A DNA stretch of 64,000 nucleotides, from assembly GCA_036186865.1 (NCBI GenBank), contig AP025048.1, positions 28,381,019 through 28,445,018 on the forward strand, given 5' to 3'. Source of the stretch: Eustoma russellianum (lineage: Eukaryota; Streptophyta; Magnoliopsida; Gentianales; Gentianaceae). Below are positions 1 through 10,330 of the stretch, one piece after another. Numbering within the stretch: position 1 is the stretch's first letter; the number at the start of each line of letters is the position of its first letter. The position numbers and the translations under genes are program-made. The notes beneath the pieces were generated by a model, which made no database searches, was not told the DNA's origin, and worked only from the letters and a program-made list of their open reading frames with translations.

Positions 1-1020
1 ATTCAAGATAATTCCCAATTTACTTTGATTTCTCTCATTAAAATGGATCAACAATACATGGTAAGTCTTGCTATCAATTGAGAAATGAATTTGGACACAC
101 AATAGCCATCACATTCGGCCACACCATAACTTCACACATGCTGAAAAATTTCAGCATGTGTGATATGTAGAATATCACACTTTATTACCTTACATAATAT
201 TTAAATCATTTCCATAACATCTTCAATTAATCCTCATAATTCAAGACACACAATATATGTATTTTAAACTGAAAATTTCGGCCAGCTATAGTCTCATTAT
301 GCTGAAATTTTCAGCATGTTACATAAGTGAGACATATTTGAATTCTTACCTTTTGTAGCTTTTCTCTTTAATTCACCAACAATGTATGATTGACCCTTGA
401 CCAATCAATATGCCAACAAGGCTCCACATGTGCTCCATCTCAGCTGTATGTGCGTTGGAAGATGTATATACATGTGCTGAAATTTATTTTTGTTAACTTT
501 GTAAAATAGTGCACATTTAATAATACACATATGTAATATTCCAATCAGCCCTTAATTCAATTTTCTAGAACACTTTAAGATGTATATCATATGTAAAAAG
601 TGTCTAGATACGTGTCACATGATGTTCAAGAAAAACGTTCCATGTTATGTGCGTAGAAAACCGAATTTTCGATATTTATCGATTACCCGATTTTTCTCTA
701 ATTTAAATTCCAACTTTTGCACATGTTATATATATTATGTTATACACAATATATATAATATATACTTTAAATCTCAGCACTTGGCTGGTTTAAAGTGGTA
801 CCATTAACATGTGACAAAATTAAACTTGGAATCTTCACATTTTGGCCTTAATGTGGAGTAATTTGTGTGTGCCAAATGGAAAGTATTTTTGGCTGATTAA
901 ATCATGTATGGCACGAAAATATCATCATATTTTGATGTATATGGGCTGGCCATTTATTTATGGCAAGTACGTGACACGTTGGCGAAGTTTCGGTATTCGC
1001 CCGATACGACAAATTTCGGT
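1..1020 (-). repeat. Long-LTR Copia family fragment A, inverted
   Basis: This stretch matches 63290-64000 in direct orientation almost base for base; positions 600-740 match 63860-64000, for example. That places it in the same LTR family as copies B to E, but in minus orientation. It holds two hairpins of the GCTGAAA/TTTCAGC type, at 133-162 and 299-317. No coding potential is convincing; the ORFs at 580-807 and 842-1024 lie inside the repeat and are chance. The right boundary with the oppositely oriented fragment B is not sharp, and the left end is outside the window. Confidence 0.7.
133..162. repeat. Hairpin of the GCTGAAA/TTTCAGC family
   Basis: CACACATGCTGAAA (133-146) is perfectly complementary to TTTCAGCATGTGTG (149-162) across a 2-nt loop. 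The same hairpin recurs at equivalent places in the other LTR copies (1704-1732, 1892-1915, 63405-63435, and shorter forms at 299-317 and 63563-63581). Confidence 0.9.
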
Positions 1021-1333
1021 TTAGTTACTTTTATCGTGTCGTATTTAATTTGTCATCACCATATCTTATATCATATGATATAATACCTGAATATACTCAT
1101 AAATATGAGTTAAGTATAGTGGTGTGACGTTAACGTACGTACGTAAAATATATAACGTGTCGGTAGTACGTTGGAATACATGTGTATGTGCCTTTTTCAA
1201 AAAATCTGAAAATATATATATTTATATATGTATAGGCGTGTGTGTATATTAATGAGGAGAGGAGGAGAAAACTTTCCTTCCTTAGCCTTGTTGCCTTTGT
1301 GCCTTTTCTAAATGAATCTTCCTTTAATGAACT

Positions 1334-1384
1334 ACTTAGTTTATTAAACTAAGTACTTCACTTAATGAACTAATTTAGTTCATT
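1334..1384. repeat. Two adjacent perfect short palindromes
   Basis: ACTTAGTTTA/TAAACTAAGT (1334-1354, 1-nt centre) and AATGAACTAA/TTAGTTCATT (1364-1384, 1-nt centre) lie 9 bases apart in the repeat. Their function is unknown. Confidence 0.8.
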
Positions 1385-1703
1385 AATGGTGGCACCTGAA
1401 GATAGCATAAACACAACAAATGTTTGTCATATGATGTAAGCTTTAATGCTTCATAGCTCGTTAGTACAGCAACATAATATATAAGCTAAATAAGGCAAGT
1501 AATGGTAAGTTATCATGCATATATGTACACTTATGCACGTTTATATATATATATATATGCATTCAAATTTCTTATTTTGAAATCACTCAAACCCTCTTAT
1601 TTCTACAAAACATTTTTATCTTGAATTATGCGGATTAATTGGGAGATAGTATGGAAGTGTTTTGAATATATTATGGAATAGCTAAAGTGATATCTTTGAA
1701 TAT

Positions 1704-1732
1704 CACACATGCTGAGAATTTCAGCATGTGTG
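1704..1732. repeat. Hairpin of the GCTGAAA/TTTCAGC family
   Basis: CACACATGCTGA (1704-1715) pairs with TCAGCATGTGTG (1721-1732) around a 5-nt loop. It is the inverted counterpart of the hairpin at 133-162. Confidence 0.85.
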
Positions 1733-1891
1733 TGAATGTATGTTGGCCGAATTCTTGGGTCTATTGGTGATCAATTTTTATTCCAAAATTGATAAGAATG
1801 TTATGTACTAAATGATGATTGATTTCTTCTTTATTTTCAAGGAATAAATCAATGCAAACTTGGCAATAATTTGAATTAAGTGAGAATGTTA

Positions 1892-1915
1892 CACATGCTG
1901 AAATTTCAGCATGTG
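1892..1915. repeat. Perfect 24-bp palindrome of the same hairpin family
   Basis: CACATGCTGAAA is followed directly by TTTCAGCATGTG with no loop. The counterpart at about 63238-63258 is imperfect. Confidence 0.9.
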
Positions 1916-3308
1916 GAGAATAGTAATGGCCGAATTTTTGCTTGGAAATGTTGACAATTTGTCTTGCTAATTATGTGGGATGCTTATATGCTTTATGGAA
2001 ATAATTTTATGGCTAATTGGCACATGTTTCTAAGGTTTAATTACAGATTTATCTAGTCATCAAATGATGACAACTTCCATCCAATCAATGAGTGCCAAGT
2101 AAGCAAGAGCTTAAAGGTCATCCAATGAGGAGTTGCCAAATAATCAAGGAAATGTCACAATGATGCAATACACTCTTCCAAGGACTAAGAAGATAATTTT
2201 CAAGAGGAAGAGAGGGCTTCTAGGGGGCGGCCATATGGAGATAAAAAGGAAAGAAGAGAGCAAACAAAAGACAAGACAAGTCTTGCAAATTGAAGTGTTA
2301 AAAATGTTTTTGATCTTCTTCCTTCTGCCTTTTTTTCTTTCTTCTCTCTAAAAGCCTATTGTATTCATATTCATATATCTTGAATAGGCTTCTTACATAC
2401 CACCCTATACTCTTTATCACTGTAAAAGATTGATCAAGGTGTGATCAATCTTGCACTTGCAAGGTGGTGGTGTTCGTGATCGTTGTATTCATTTACCAGG
2501 TTTCTAAAGGGTTGGAGTTGGTGTGTAACTCCATCAACCCTGTGTGGTAAGGTGTTATTTGTGTTTTGTGATTAGTGCTAACCGAGGAAGGTGTTTTCGA
2601 AGACTGGAGTAGGTTTTTTTAACCGAACCAATATAAAATTCCTGGTGTTATTTACTTTCAGCACTTACTTTCAGTTTTAGCACTGTTTATTGTTTTTAAT
2701 CACGTCATTAAGAATAGTAAACGAATTTAAAAAATCACAAAACTTTCAGAAAACATAGCTACAGGCCTTAAGGTTCTTTTGTCGCAAGTTTCAACCCTTT
2801 TGGATAAGTATAAGTCAATTCAAACGTCAAAAGTTCTGAGAATAGTGCAGTTTGATTTTTATGGCTTGCAAAGGTTGAGACTTTGAACGTAATTGACCAT
2901 CTTCCCAAAAGAAATTTTCAAAACTGTTTCAAACCAATTAAATACAACTAATAAAGGGTTAGTCATTAAATTTTCAGAGCATTTGGAGTCACGGATAAAT
3001 AGGAATTAAATTTTCAAATCAGACTACCGTTTCTGGCAGATTTGCGCAATCTGACCACCAACAATTTTTCAAGGGGTTAGAGGTTGAATTTTAATCTGAA
3101 AATTTTACGAGATACTCAGAACATCTGAGATTAAGTTCTCTCAAAATTTCAGAATTTTTGAAGACCTGCAACCTAGGTTCCAAAACTGGTCCTAAAAACA
3201 GAAACTGTTTTCAGAAGTTGGGTCTTTAGTTTAAAACACTTTTAAAAACCACATTTTCCGCATCCACTATTCAACCCCCCCTTCTAGTGGTACCTTGCAG
3301 ATCCTACA

Positions 3309-3553
3309 AAGGAGAACATAGCAAACAGCATACCAAGTGAAACCCATTTTGCAAATTATGCCAGACTAAAACAGAGAGTGTGCATCATTACTTGTTGAAA
3401 TGATCATAGACAAAAGGAATTTGGAGGAACAAGTCCATCCCTCAAAGAATCCTAGGATGTTCGCTAATGGATATTCTTCAATGGGACTTCAAAAATTTGG
3501 ATGACATGCAATCGATACAATTCGTTATTCTTTTGTGGATGGTTTCAAAAGAG
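3309..3553 (+). pseudogene. LINE copy 1: zf-RVT region fragment
   Basis: Aligns closely with 45808-46048, where translation gives the zinc-binding end of a plant L1-type LINE reverse transcriptase protein (C-K-L-C ... H-H-Y-L-L-K-C, followed by G-I-W). The 5' side is cut by LTR copy B at 3308. The 3' side is cut by a solo LTR at 3554, and the sequence resumes at 5005. The reading frame is broken, so this is a dead remnant. The LINE would have encoded an endonuclease/reverse transcriptase with a C-terminal RNase H. Confidence 0.8.
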
Positions 3554-5004
3554 TGTTAGTGTATGTGCCCTAGGCCATGATTTGGATATTTATGTTATGC
3601 ATTTATTATTAATAAAAGAGGTTTTATTATCATTATTGTTGGTTAGTATGTTACAAAATTTTGATATATGTCCCTAATTCGTTATTGTTATAGAGATAAA
3701 ATAATTTATAATCAGTATGAGTATTGATTTGATAATCATGAGATGATTATGTGTATGGTGGTACGAATCAATCTCATAGATACTTGTTAGAGAACAGTGT
3801 ATTGGATAGACCCATCATGAGATTACTATATGGATTAGCGTCATAAGTAAATCTCATGATAGTCATGTTTTAATCCTTTGACTTGAGATTGTCATAGTTT
3901 CCAACATAAGGACTATTATATTTTGACATGATCAAACGTTATTCGTAATTGGATAATAATAAAGGTCATGGTTGAATGTGATAGAAATTATGTAGAGGAT
4001 ATTGAACAATCAAGATAGAATTTGTCCCTCTCTTTTGAGAGAGATATCTTTGCGCCCCTCGATTAGTGAGACTGTGAAATGCATGGCCGTGCTCAAATGA
4101 GTTGATAGTGTGATCAATATCATTTGTTTTATCAGTCTACTTAGAGATCGAGTAATCATATGTCTGAACAGTATAAGTATGACGCTGACTATGACTTATG
4201 TTCAAACTAGATATCAAATGACAAAGGGATTAATGCGTGTGCTATTATTAGGCTAGTTGGACTTTACTCGTATTAATTGGGTAGTCGTAATGTCTTGCTA
4301 GAGACCAATTACAACTTGTTGGTTTAATAGAGATTTAATCAACTAGCAATTAATATGGGCCTATCGGGTCACACACAAGAATGCGTATGGCTGAGATTCA
4401 TAATATTAATAATATTAATATTGGATATTAATTATTATTATTATTATCGCTTTTAATATTAATAATATTAATATTGGATGTTAATTGTTATTATTATTAA
4501 TTTCGTCTTTTTATCTATATATATTTATATCATCGGATAATAACAGAGAATCCATGTCTGATATGGATTTTGATTGGTTTTATCAAATCCTAACAGAATC
4601 CGTATCTGATACGGATTTTGATAGCGTTAACAAATCTGATCTGCAATCGGATTTTGATATCTATATATATGTATGTAGCTTGGCGTATCTGATACACCAA
4701 GTAATCAGAAAAAAGCGAAAGAACAGAAAACGAAAACCCTAGAATTGTTTTTGTGAAAAACCGAGTTCTTCAACCGCGCCGTTTGAAGAGCTAGCACTCC
4801 AGGCGAAAGCGTTCGTGTGGATACCGACAGAGAGTGTTCGTGATTTCGCACCTCTTCCATCTGCAGATTTCGAATCTATGGAGGTAATTTTTGATTTCTT
4901 TTGTCGAATTAAACGAACAACATGGATCCTTGATAGGAAATCGGAGATCAAGTTTTGTTTTTTCCACTGCGCGTTTTGCAGTGATCTCGTTTGATTTCCT
5001 AACA
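3554..5004. mobile_element. Solo LTR (1451 bp) with TSD AAGAG
   Basis: Starts TGTTAGTG and ends TTCCTAACA, giving inverted TGTTAG/CTAACA termini. It is flanked by AAGAG at 3549-3553 and 5005-5009. The LINE sequence reads straight through once the element is removed, as comparison with copy 2 at 46040-46060 shows. This is a solo LTR left by recombination between the two LTRs of a retrotransposon. It contains AT-rich simple stretches (4400-4500). ORFs inside it (4485-4742 plus, 4739-5191 minus) are not supported as genes. Confidence 0.93.
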
Positions 5005-5640
5005 AAGAGAGATGTGAGGTGATATTTGATGAATCCAAGAAAGAGACATCCTGTGAGAAGGTGTGGGCTTCAACAAACAAGCTTATGCGACTGTTCCAAA
5101 AATGAGGTGAGGAGATAGGACAAATAAGCTCGGACAAGCTAAGGAAGGACAGAAAAAGGAAACCACCCGAGGCAAACTCTCTTGCGATCAATGTTGATTC
5201 ATCTTTAGGTGAGGATGGATGTTCATGTGATGGACTTGTGGCAAGAATATCGGATGGAAGATCGTACGGGCTGAGACATACTGATGGCAGACAAATTGGA
5301 CGTTCTTCACGGAGAGTTGCAAGCTATTTACTACGGGCTTAAATTTACCATGGAGCGAGCTTACAGCAAGGTGATTTTGTGGTCAGACTGTTTGACGGCA
5401 ATAGAATTACTTCAGGAGGATATTGATAAGCTTCATCTCTTATTCATAGTTGATTGCAAGAGAATGATAAGCTCATTGGAGATGTATGAGGTAGCCTTTA
5501 CAAGACGTGATCATAATTTGTTGATTCACCACTTAGCAAAGATAGGATTGCAGTATGCTATGTATATGGCTTGGAGAGCATATCCCCCTCCTATTGTCAT
5601 TTCCTTTGCAATTGCACATTTGACGAAGGAATAAAAAAAC
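5005..5640 (+). pseudogene. LINE copy 1: C-terminal RNase H domain remnant
   Basis: Continues the LINE of 3309-3553 after the solo LTR. The translation at 5284-5634 (starting MADKLDVLHGEL) has the features of a plant LINE C-terminal RNase H (RVT_3 type): AIYYGLKFTMERAYSKVILW, then SDCL, then late H/D positions (RRDHN). Upstream, 5005-5280 is in a different frame, so there is at least one frameshift. A second copy lies at 48589-49124. The element ends at an A-run (5635-5640). It has no promoter of its own and is not a functional gene. Confidence 0.8.
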
Positions 5641-6270
5641 ATTTCTCTCCAAAAAAGAAAAGTAGGCCACTGACTTTAATACTCTTCCATCCATTGTGTA
5701 TAATTTGTCCACATTTTTGTTTTATTCCTTTACCGATTCTTCGCTCTCATCCTTTATATAAAACATAAGTATTATTTTGTTGATATTTTATCCTTGATTA
5801 TAATCGATTGTAAGCATTTAAAGCAAAATAATTACAAATTAGAAAATACAAAAATTTTGATTAACTTTGGTTAAACCATGCGCAAATTTGAAATGGACAA
5901 ACAATTTTATCTTATAGGAGTACTCGTTTTAATGGTTTATACAATGTAGATAGTAGTTTGCTAAACTGAAGACAATTTGTTCTTTTATAAAAAAAGAAAA
6001 TAAAACTACATTTGCAACATTACTTCAATTTAGGCAGACCTCACAGAAATGAAAGTAAAACGCAAGCGTTATACCTTAACTGGCATACCATAAGCACATT
6101 TAAAACAACAACACATATCTTAACGACAGCTAAATAGGGTCTGGAGATGGTGAACAAGAGACAAAACAAGATTAAATCTGTAAACATGTTGTATTCCTAA
6201 CAAAATTCCATTAAAACAAACAGGGCTTAACCTCTTATTGAAAATCACTACTTAAAAGTCTACCAGAGGA
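5641..6270. other. Intergenic, downstream of the P450 pseudogene
   Basis: No gene, RNA or element is recognised. The sequence is AT-rich and non-repetitive and probably includes the P450 3' flank (transcription from the minus strand would run out into it). Confidence 0.6.
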
Positions 6271-6691
6271 CTAAATTTTTTGCAAAATCAAATGGGCACC
6301 ATGCTGAGGCTGAAGTGTGATTACTGAGATTGGAGCATGCGAATATGAAGGCGAAAGTTCAAGTGAGAAGCGTTGCAGAATCAGAGCCATCGCCATTTTA
6401 GCTTCAAGCATTGCAAAGTTTTGGCCTATGCAAATTCGAGGCCCCCAACCAAACGGGAAGAAAGTAACTTTTGGTTGCATGGGATACACCCTCAGAGAAC
6501 CTTTCTGGCTTGAACTCCAACGCGTCTTGCCCCCATATTCTTTTGTCATGATACAGTAACATTATAGGCAAAACTAGTCGAACTCCGACGGGCAAAGTCG
6601 TCTTCCCTAATTAGGTTTCTTGTATTGCTTTTCTGTCCATCCTATTCACAGGTGGGTATAGCCTAAGGACTTCGTAGAAAATCATAGTCAT
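6271..6691 (-). pseudogene. P450 exon 5: K-helix to haem-binding end
   Basis: Begins after the acceptor CTTTGACAG with MTMIFYEVLRLYPP (K-helix ExxR = EVLR) and runs through FKPERF to FGWGPRICIGQNFA, then ends GAHLILQKI and stop. A TAA at 6613-6611 replaces what is usually a Lys codon shortly after the ExxR region. A frameshift at the AAAA run near 6469-6472 shifts the frame just before the haem motif, so the haem-binding Cys lies in a different frame from the K-helix. Confidence 0.92.
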
Positions 6692-6749
6692 CTGTCAAAG
6701 AAAAGAAAATTTTAACTTGGGCATGTTAAAAAAATAACAACGATTACAT

Positions 6750-6960
6750 TACCCCATTGCCTTAGAGGCTCCCGCCTATGGTGGATTTGAGAGATCGGAT
6801 GTACGCAACCATACTCATGCGTTAGAAACACACAGAGGTTGTTTTTCGATGAACATAATGAAAATTGCGTCAAGCTGTATCGATCAACTGCAACTTCACA
6901 ATATAAGAAGCGCAGCTAATTTAGTGAGTCATTTTACTTTATTCCATCATCTTCCAAAGT
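6750..6960 (+). mobile_element. SINE-like insertion in P450 intron 4
   Basis: Contains AGGCTCCCGCC followed by GGATGTACGCAACC and then GAGGTTG. This order resembles plant Au-type SINEs as I remember them. A second, inverted copy lies at about 8690-8895. Au membership is inference and the ends are not defined. Confidence 0.5.
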
Positions 6961-7140
6961 CTAGAAAGACTGTTTCCTCTACAAATGGAATGGAACTTGG
7001 GCATGTTAGTATCCGATAAATGAAGAACGATTTCATAGGAGTAGCTTTACACTTTTGATGTACCAGAAAACATAAATTTATCAAAATGTCACCTCTAATC
7101 TATAATTTTTCTTTCTTCCAAGTTTGATTTGGTATATTAC

Positions 7141-7310
7141 CAGAACGGTTTCGGTGACACGGAGGAGGAGAGACATTTTACACACGGCCAATCAGGGGGA
7201 TACGTGGCAGAAGTGAAAAGCAAAAAAAAACTGCCCAGATTTGACACGTGTCTCCTCTGATTGGTCGCGTATAAAACGCCCCCTCTCGGGCGTCACCGAA
7301 ACCTTTCTCG
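7141..7310. mobile_element. hAT-like MITE, 170 bp, 8-bp TSD TATATTAC
   Basis: Imperfect terminal inverted repeats share GGTTTCGGTGAC (7147-7158) against GTCACCGAAACC (7292-7303). They are flanked by identical 8-bp duplications TATATTAC at 7133-7140 and 7311-7318, the TSD size of hAT elements. An inner inverted repeat (CCAATCAG ... CTGATTGG) makes most of it a foldback. It also contains a CACGTG box and a TATAAAA. It has no coding capacity and sits in P450 intron 4. Confidence 0.88.
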
Positions 7311-7362
7311 TATATTACTATGTCCAACTGTTTCCAAGAATCATTATTCAAAAAATACTTAC

Positions 7363-7747
7363 GACTTTCATGTGATTTAGACCATCAAAATCTGGCTTGT
7401 TGGTCCCAAAGAGTTGCAAAACCTCCTCTCTAGCACGAGCTTGCCAATGTGAATGCTTACTCAACAAGATCATAGTCCAAACAAGCAGTGTTGAGGTTGT
7501 CTCCTGTCCGGCAAAGTAAAACAGTTTGCATTCTTCTATGACATCCTGGATGCTCATGCCAGAATTCTTGTCTACATGATTCTGAATTTCCTTAAAATTC
7601 GATTCAAGCAATATGCCCAATAAGTCATCTTCACAGGCTTCTCCTGCTCGCATTGCCTTCATTCTTGCTTCCACTATACTCCTGATGGAGTCATTGACAT
7701 TGTTGGAAATTGATTTCATTCTTCTATTCGGTTTTGTGGGCAAAAAC
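7363..7747 (-). pseudogene. P450 exon 4: I-helix exon
   Basis: The acceptor TGTGTTAG at 7749-7748 precedes (R)FLPTKPNRRMK. The exon continues in one open frame through DDLLGILLES and the oxygen-activation motif AGQETTS to GLNHMKV, and the donor GTAAGT starts at 7362. With exon 3 ending in AG and exon 4 starting with G, the split codon restores Arg, so the splice phase is intact. This is the best preserved exon, with no lesion seen. Confidence 0.93.
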
Positions 7748-8089
7748 CTAACACACATTGAAATTAGCACATGCCTTAACTGTTGTGTAACGAAAATGAC
7801 CAAATTATGACAAAATAAAAACTAAAAACAAAACTTATTAGGTTGTATAATCTGTTTGTATCTATAGAAGAAAACGACACAGATTCACTATTACCATATA
7901 TATAGATTCACAACCTTACAAGAACCAGAATCCTAACTAAGAGCCCAATAGTAAAAATGGTTCATACCACGGGCGCTTCCTCTGCACTATCGAAAGTGAA
8001 CAAGGCCCATCCTACCCTGGGATTAGGTCTTTGTCTTGCGTTATTTGTGCATATACACATTTATGGTTATTTTAATATCGGAAGCTTTT

Positions 8090-8215
8090 TATTTGTAATT
8101 ACTGAATTCTATCACTAGAAGCAAACTTTTTATCTCTTGGAATAGAGGTATCGTTTGACTACTATCACCCTCTCCAGACTCTAGCGATAGTTTTTGCTGT
8201 CGTTGGGATATACAG
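8090..8215 (-). repeat. Possible second SINE-type relic in intron 3
   Basis: The reverse complement carries a CTAGAGTCTGGAGAGGGT stretch followed later by GATACCTCTATTCC, loosely like the middle of Au-type SINEs. No ends or TSD can be seen. Confidence 0.25.
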
Positions 8216-8401
8216 TGTATGATTGATTATATATAATATAAAGACTCACCGATTACCGTATATAATATAAAGAAATACATAATTAATCGAGCTAGCAGAT
8301 CTAACACAATTCTATATTCAAATAAAACAGTTAAAATCGATGCAGTCATCCAATAATAGTGTACCACGTTCGTATTGTAAATAAAGGTTTTTTTTTCATA
8401 C

Positions 8402-8644
8402 CTCAAACCAGGGACGTAATCCGATTGAAGAGCGCGAAGGAGAATTTCGGCTTGCTCCTTTTGAAGTTCAAAAATCCTCCTGCCTTCTTCATAGTTACTT
8501 CCAAATGCTGTCCTAGAAATTGCATCACTAGTCAAAATTTGGAGATGGGGCCAAACATCCACCTCTTGAATCCTTTGAGGAAACCATTGCTTCCCATTTT
8601 CTAACTGTCTCCATCGCACTTATTTGAAACGCCGGAAGCATATG
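8402..8644 (-). pseudogene. P450 exon 3
   Basis: The acceptor CTCTTTCACGTAG (AG at 8646-8645) is followed by HMLPAFQISAMETVRKWEAM, the usual start of CYP72A exon 3. The frame then shifts near 8562-8575 (two bases appear missing) before DVWPHLQILTSDAISRTAFG and RRIFELQKEQAE. It ends at YVPGL with donor GTATGA at 8401. Apart from the frameshift the exon has the usual length. Confidence 0.92.
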
Positions 8645-8685
8645 CTACGTGAAAGAGGAAAAAAATTATTGCTTGACGTTATCGT

Positions 8686-8895
8686 GATCCATAATAAAAA
8701 TTGTGAGTCATTTTGTTATATGATAGAATAAAGAAAAATGACTCACTAATTTGGCTGCGCCTTCTTATATTGTGAAGTATCAGTTTATCGACACATTTTG
8801 ACGCAATTTTCATTATGGATCATCAAGAATCAAACTCTGTGTTTTTCTAACACATCAATATGGTTACGTACATCTGAACCCCTCATATCCTGCTA
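8686..8895 (-). mobile_element. Inverted copy of the 6750-6960 insertion
   Basis: The reverse complement aligns with 6777-6952 (shared GATGTACG.AACCATA, CACAGAG, and CACAATATAAGAAG). Within it, 8686-8703 and 8804-8821 are near-perfect inverted repeats (GATCCATAATAAAAATTG against CAATTTTCATTATGGATC, 17 of 18 paired), so a MITE-like end has also formed here. It lies in the intron space where exon 2 should be. Confidence 0.6.
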
Positions 8896-9731
8896 GAGAC
8901 CAAAGACTCTAAGACAGTAATATTGTTGTTGGTGGTGGTTGTTTGGTACAAGTGAACGTACATGAAACACGATTATTTCAGTTCCCTATTATCAACATTG
9001 CATTCACTTGAGAGAAAAGTAGTGTTGTACCGTTAACTTCTCTTGATGAAAAGCAGTAATAATGTTACACCTGATCAAATAAGTAGTTTGACAAATATAA
9101 ATTAAGACTAAAATTTTAAAATATTTAACGTACTAAGTTGTTATGTTTTAAAAATACTTTGACTATTTAATTATTAAATAGTGTTTAACTAACTACAGAT
9201 AGAACATGCATTTTCTAGCCACCAAAATTGACTTTTTGACATGAGTTAAAAGAAGAAAAGGCCTTTTTATTGAATGACTTTCTGTTTTGTTCTTCTGGTC
9301 ATAAACGTCAAATTTGTATATGTTATCTCTCTTGTTTCGGTCTCGTGTAAAGAATACAAATCAGATTACTCAGCGGTCTTTTCTGTATGAGATTCAAAAA
9401 AGACCCAAAATATATTATATGCAAAATGTGACGGTATCTGCACCACATTAGTTTAAAATTCTTTATTAAATCATATTCTAAAGTCAAATAAAAGATAAAA
9501 TAGCAGAATGCCCATTACATGTCTTAATTAGGTGGCTTCACAAAAGATGGACAAGGAAACTTGTTCAATTTGGAGAGGAAAAAATACCCTTGTACAAGGG
9601 AACTTTCCAACTCTTAAAGATGACCAAAGTTAACACGCTGATGACCAAAACCGACTAAATTCTTATGGAGTCGACTAAAACTGAACTAGAGGAATCCAGA
9701 AAACAAGAAAGACATTTAATTTTCTGGAAAC
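8896..9731. other. P450 intron space; exon 2 not found
   Basis: I looked on the minus strand for the conserved exon 2 residues (WFGP, the W-x-x-H/R region, NPAF) and saw none. The sequence is AT-rich and no other gene or element is recognised. Confidence 0.6.
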
Positions 9732-10011
9732 ATATTTTTGGACGGCATCATGAAAGAGGGGTATGGTTCTGGGTGCAATTGGCTCAGAGAAACCAATAGG
9801 CTTGGAGTGAGCTTCTTGTAACATTCTCTTCATCTTTTTCAAGTCTCCATAAAACAAACTATACGGGTTTCCTTTAAGACCTTGTTCTTGAAGATGCTTT
9901 TCCAATTTTTTTGGGCATAATCCAAACCCAATTTAACGCCTTGAATGCCCCCAATAATAAGGCACCAATCGTTATAACCGCTGCAATTATAAAGCTATAA
10001 TCTATCTCCAT
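9732..10011 (-). pseudogene. P450 exon 1: membrane anchor and proline-rich start
   Basis: The ATG at 10011-10009 opens MEIDYSFIIAAVITIGALLL, a hydrophobic N-terminal anchor expected of an ER P450, followed by ALNWVWIMPKK. Then a run of seven A (9906-9912) shifts the frame; six would be expected to join PKK to LEKHLQEQGLKGNPYS. The exon continues to LFHDAVQKY and a GT donor at 9731-9730. The start was chosen because it is the first ATG below the TATA box and gives the family's usual anchor length. Confidence 0.9.
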
Positions 10012-10066
10012 TTCTGTGTGTGCTTTCTTTTTCTTTTTCTGATTGAATGCTCTTTTGAAGGGGGTA

Positions 10067-10076
10067 CCTTATATAG
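10067..10076 (-). promoter_or_regulatory. TATA box of the P450 pseudogene
   Basis: CTATATAAGG on the minus strand, about 55 bases upstream of the ATG. A pyrimidine-rich leader follows, as expected for a plant RNA polymerase II promoter. Confidence 0.7.
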
Positions 10077-10330
10077 TACTCACAGGGCTTGGGGAGGAAG
10101 TTAATTTTCTTTGGGTGGTCAAGGGCAGCAGGGCCTTTGGGAGCAAGTTAACTTGCTTGCTCTGTTATCTAGAATACACAGTCAAAGGACTCTTATCTTG
10201 ACTCTATTATCAATTTAGTAGTTATTTTGTCTCGATATTTTTGAAGAAAATGAAGACTAATAAACAGATTACGAATAGCAGTTCATGTGTTATTGATCAT
10301 ACCGCCCTGATGTTTTTATAGCATATTAAA
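10077..10330. other. P450 upstream region
   Basis: Non-repetitive sequence between the TATA box and the next transposable element. I see no further specific site. Confidence 0.5.

Larger units (their letters stand above)
1030..3308 (+). repeat. Long-LTR Copia family copy B (3' end of LTR)
   Basis: From about 1610 to 3308 this is the reverse complement of 61883-63300, and from 2166 on it aligns with 49145-50282, which carries a primer site right after it. So this is an LTR in plus orientation ending GCAGATCCTACA at 3308. No primer site follows: the next base is LINE sequence (compare 45810 on), so the LTR junction lies directly inside the LINE. 1030-1600 is less clearly homologous and carries palindromes at 1334-1354 and 1364-1384. 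The ORF at 2133-2351 is not a gene; the same stretch recurs as non-coding LTR in the other copies. Confidence 0.7.
6271..10011 (-). pseudogene. CYP72A-like cytochrome P450 pseudogene
   Basis: Minus-strand P450 whose exons match the plant CYP72 clan, family CYP72A. These are endoplasmic reticulum monooxygenases acting on terpenoids, hormones and similar substrates; this one's substrate cannot be told. Exons found: 1 (10011-9732), 3 (8644-8402), 4 (7747-7363) and 5 (6691-6271). All keep GT-AG borders and phases that fit. The residues expected in exon 2 (TWFGP to the region before MLPAF) were not found in 8645-9731. Lesions: an extra A in a 7-A run in exon 1; a 2-bp deletion (or +1) in exon 3; TAA at 6613-6611 and a frameshift at 6466-6472 in exon 5. 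The landmarks AGQETTS, EVLR, FKPERF and FGWGPRICIG (haem Cys) are all still readable. The introns hold SINE- and MITE-like insertions. It is best read as a fairly recent pseudogene; single-base lesions in homopolymers could be sequence errors, but the missing exon 2 and the stop are not easily explained that way. Confidence 0.9.

Noticed and set aside
4739..5191. 150-codon minus-strand ORF
   Set aside because: Crosses the border of the solo LTR at 5004 into the LINE; cannot be a conserved gene.
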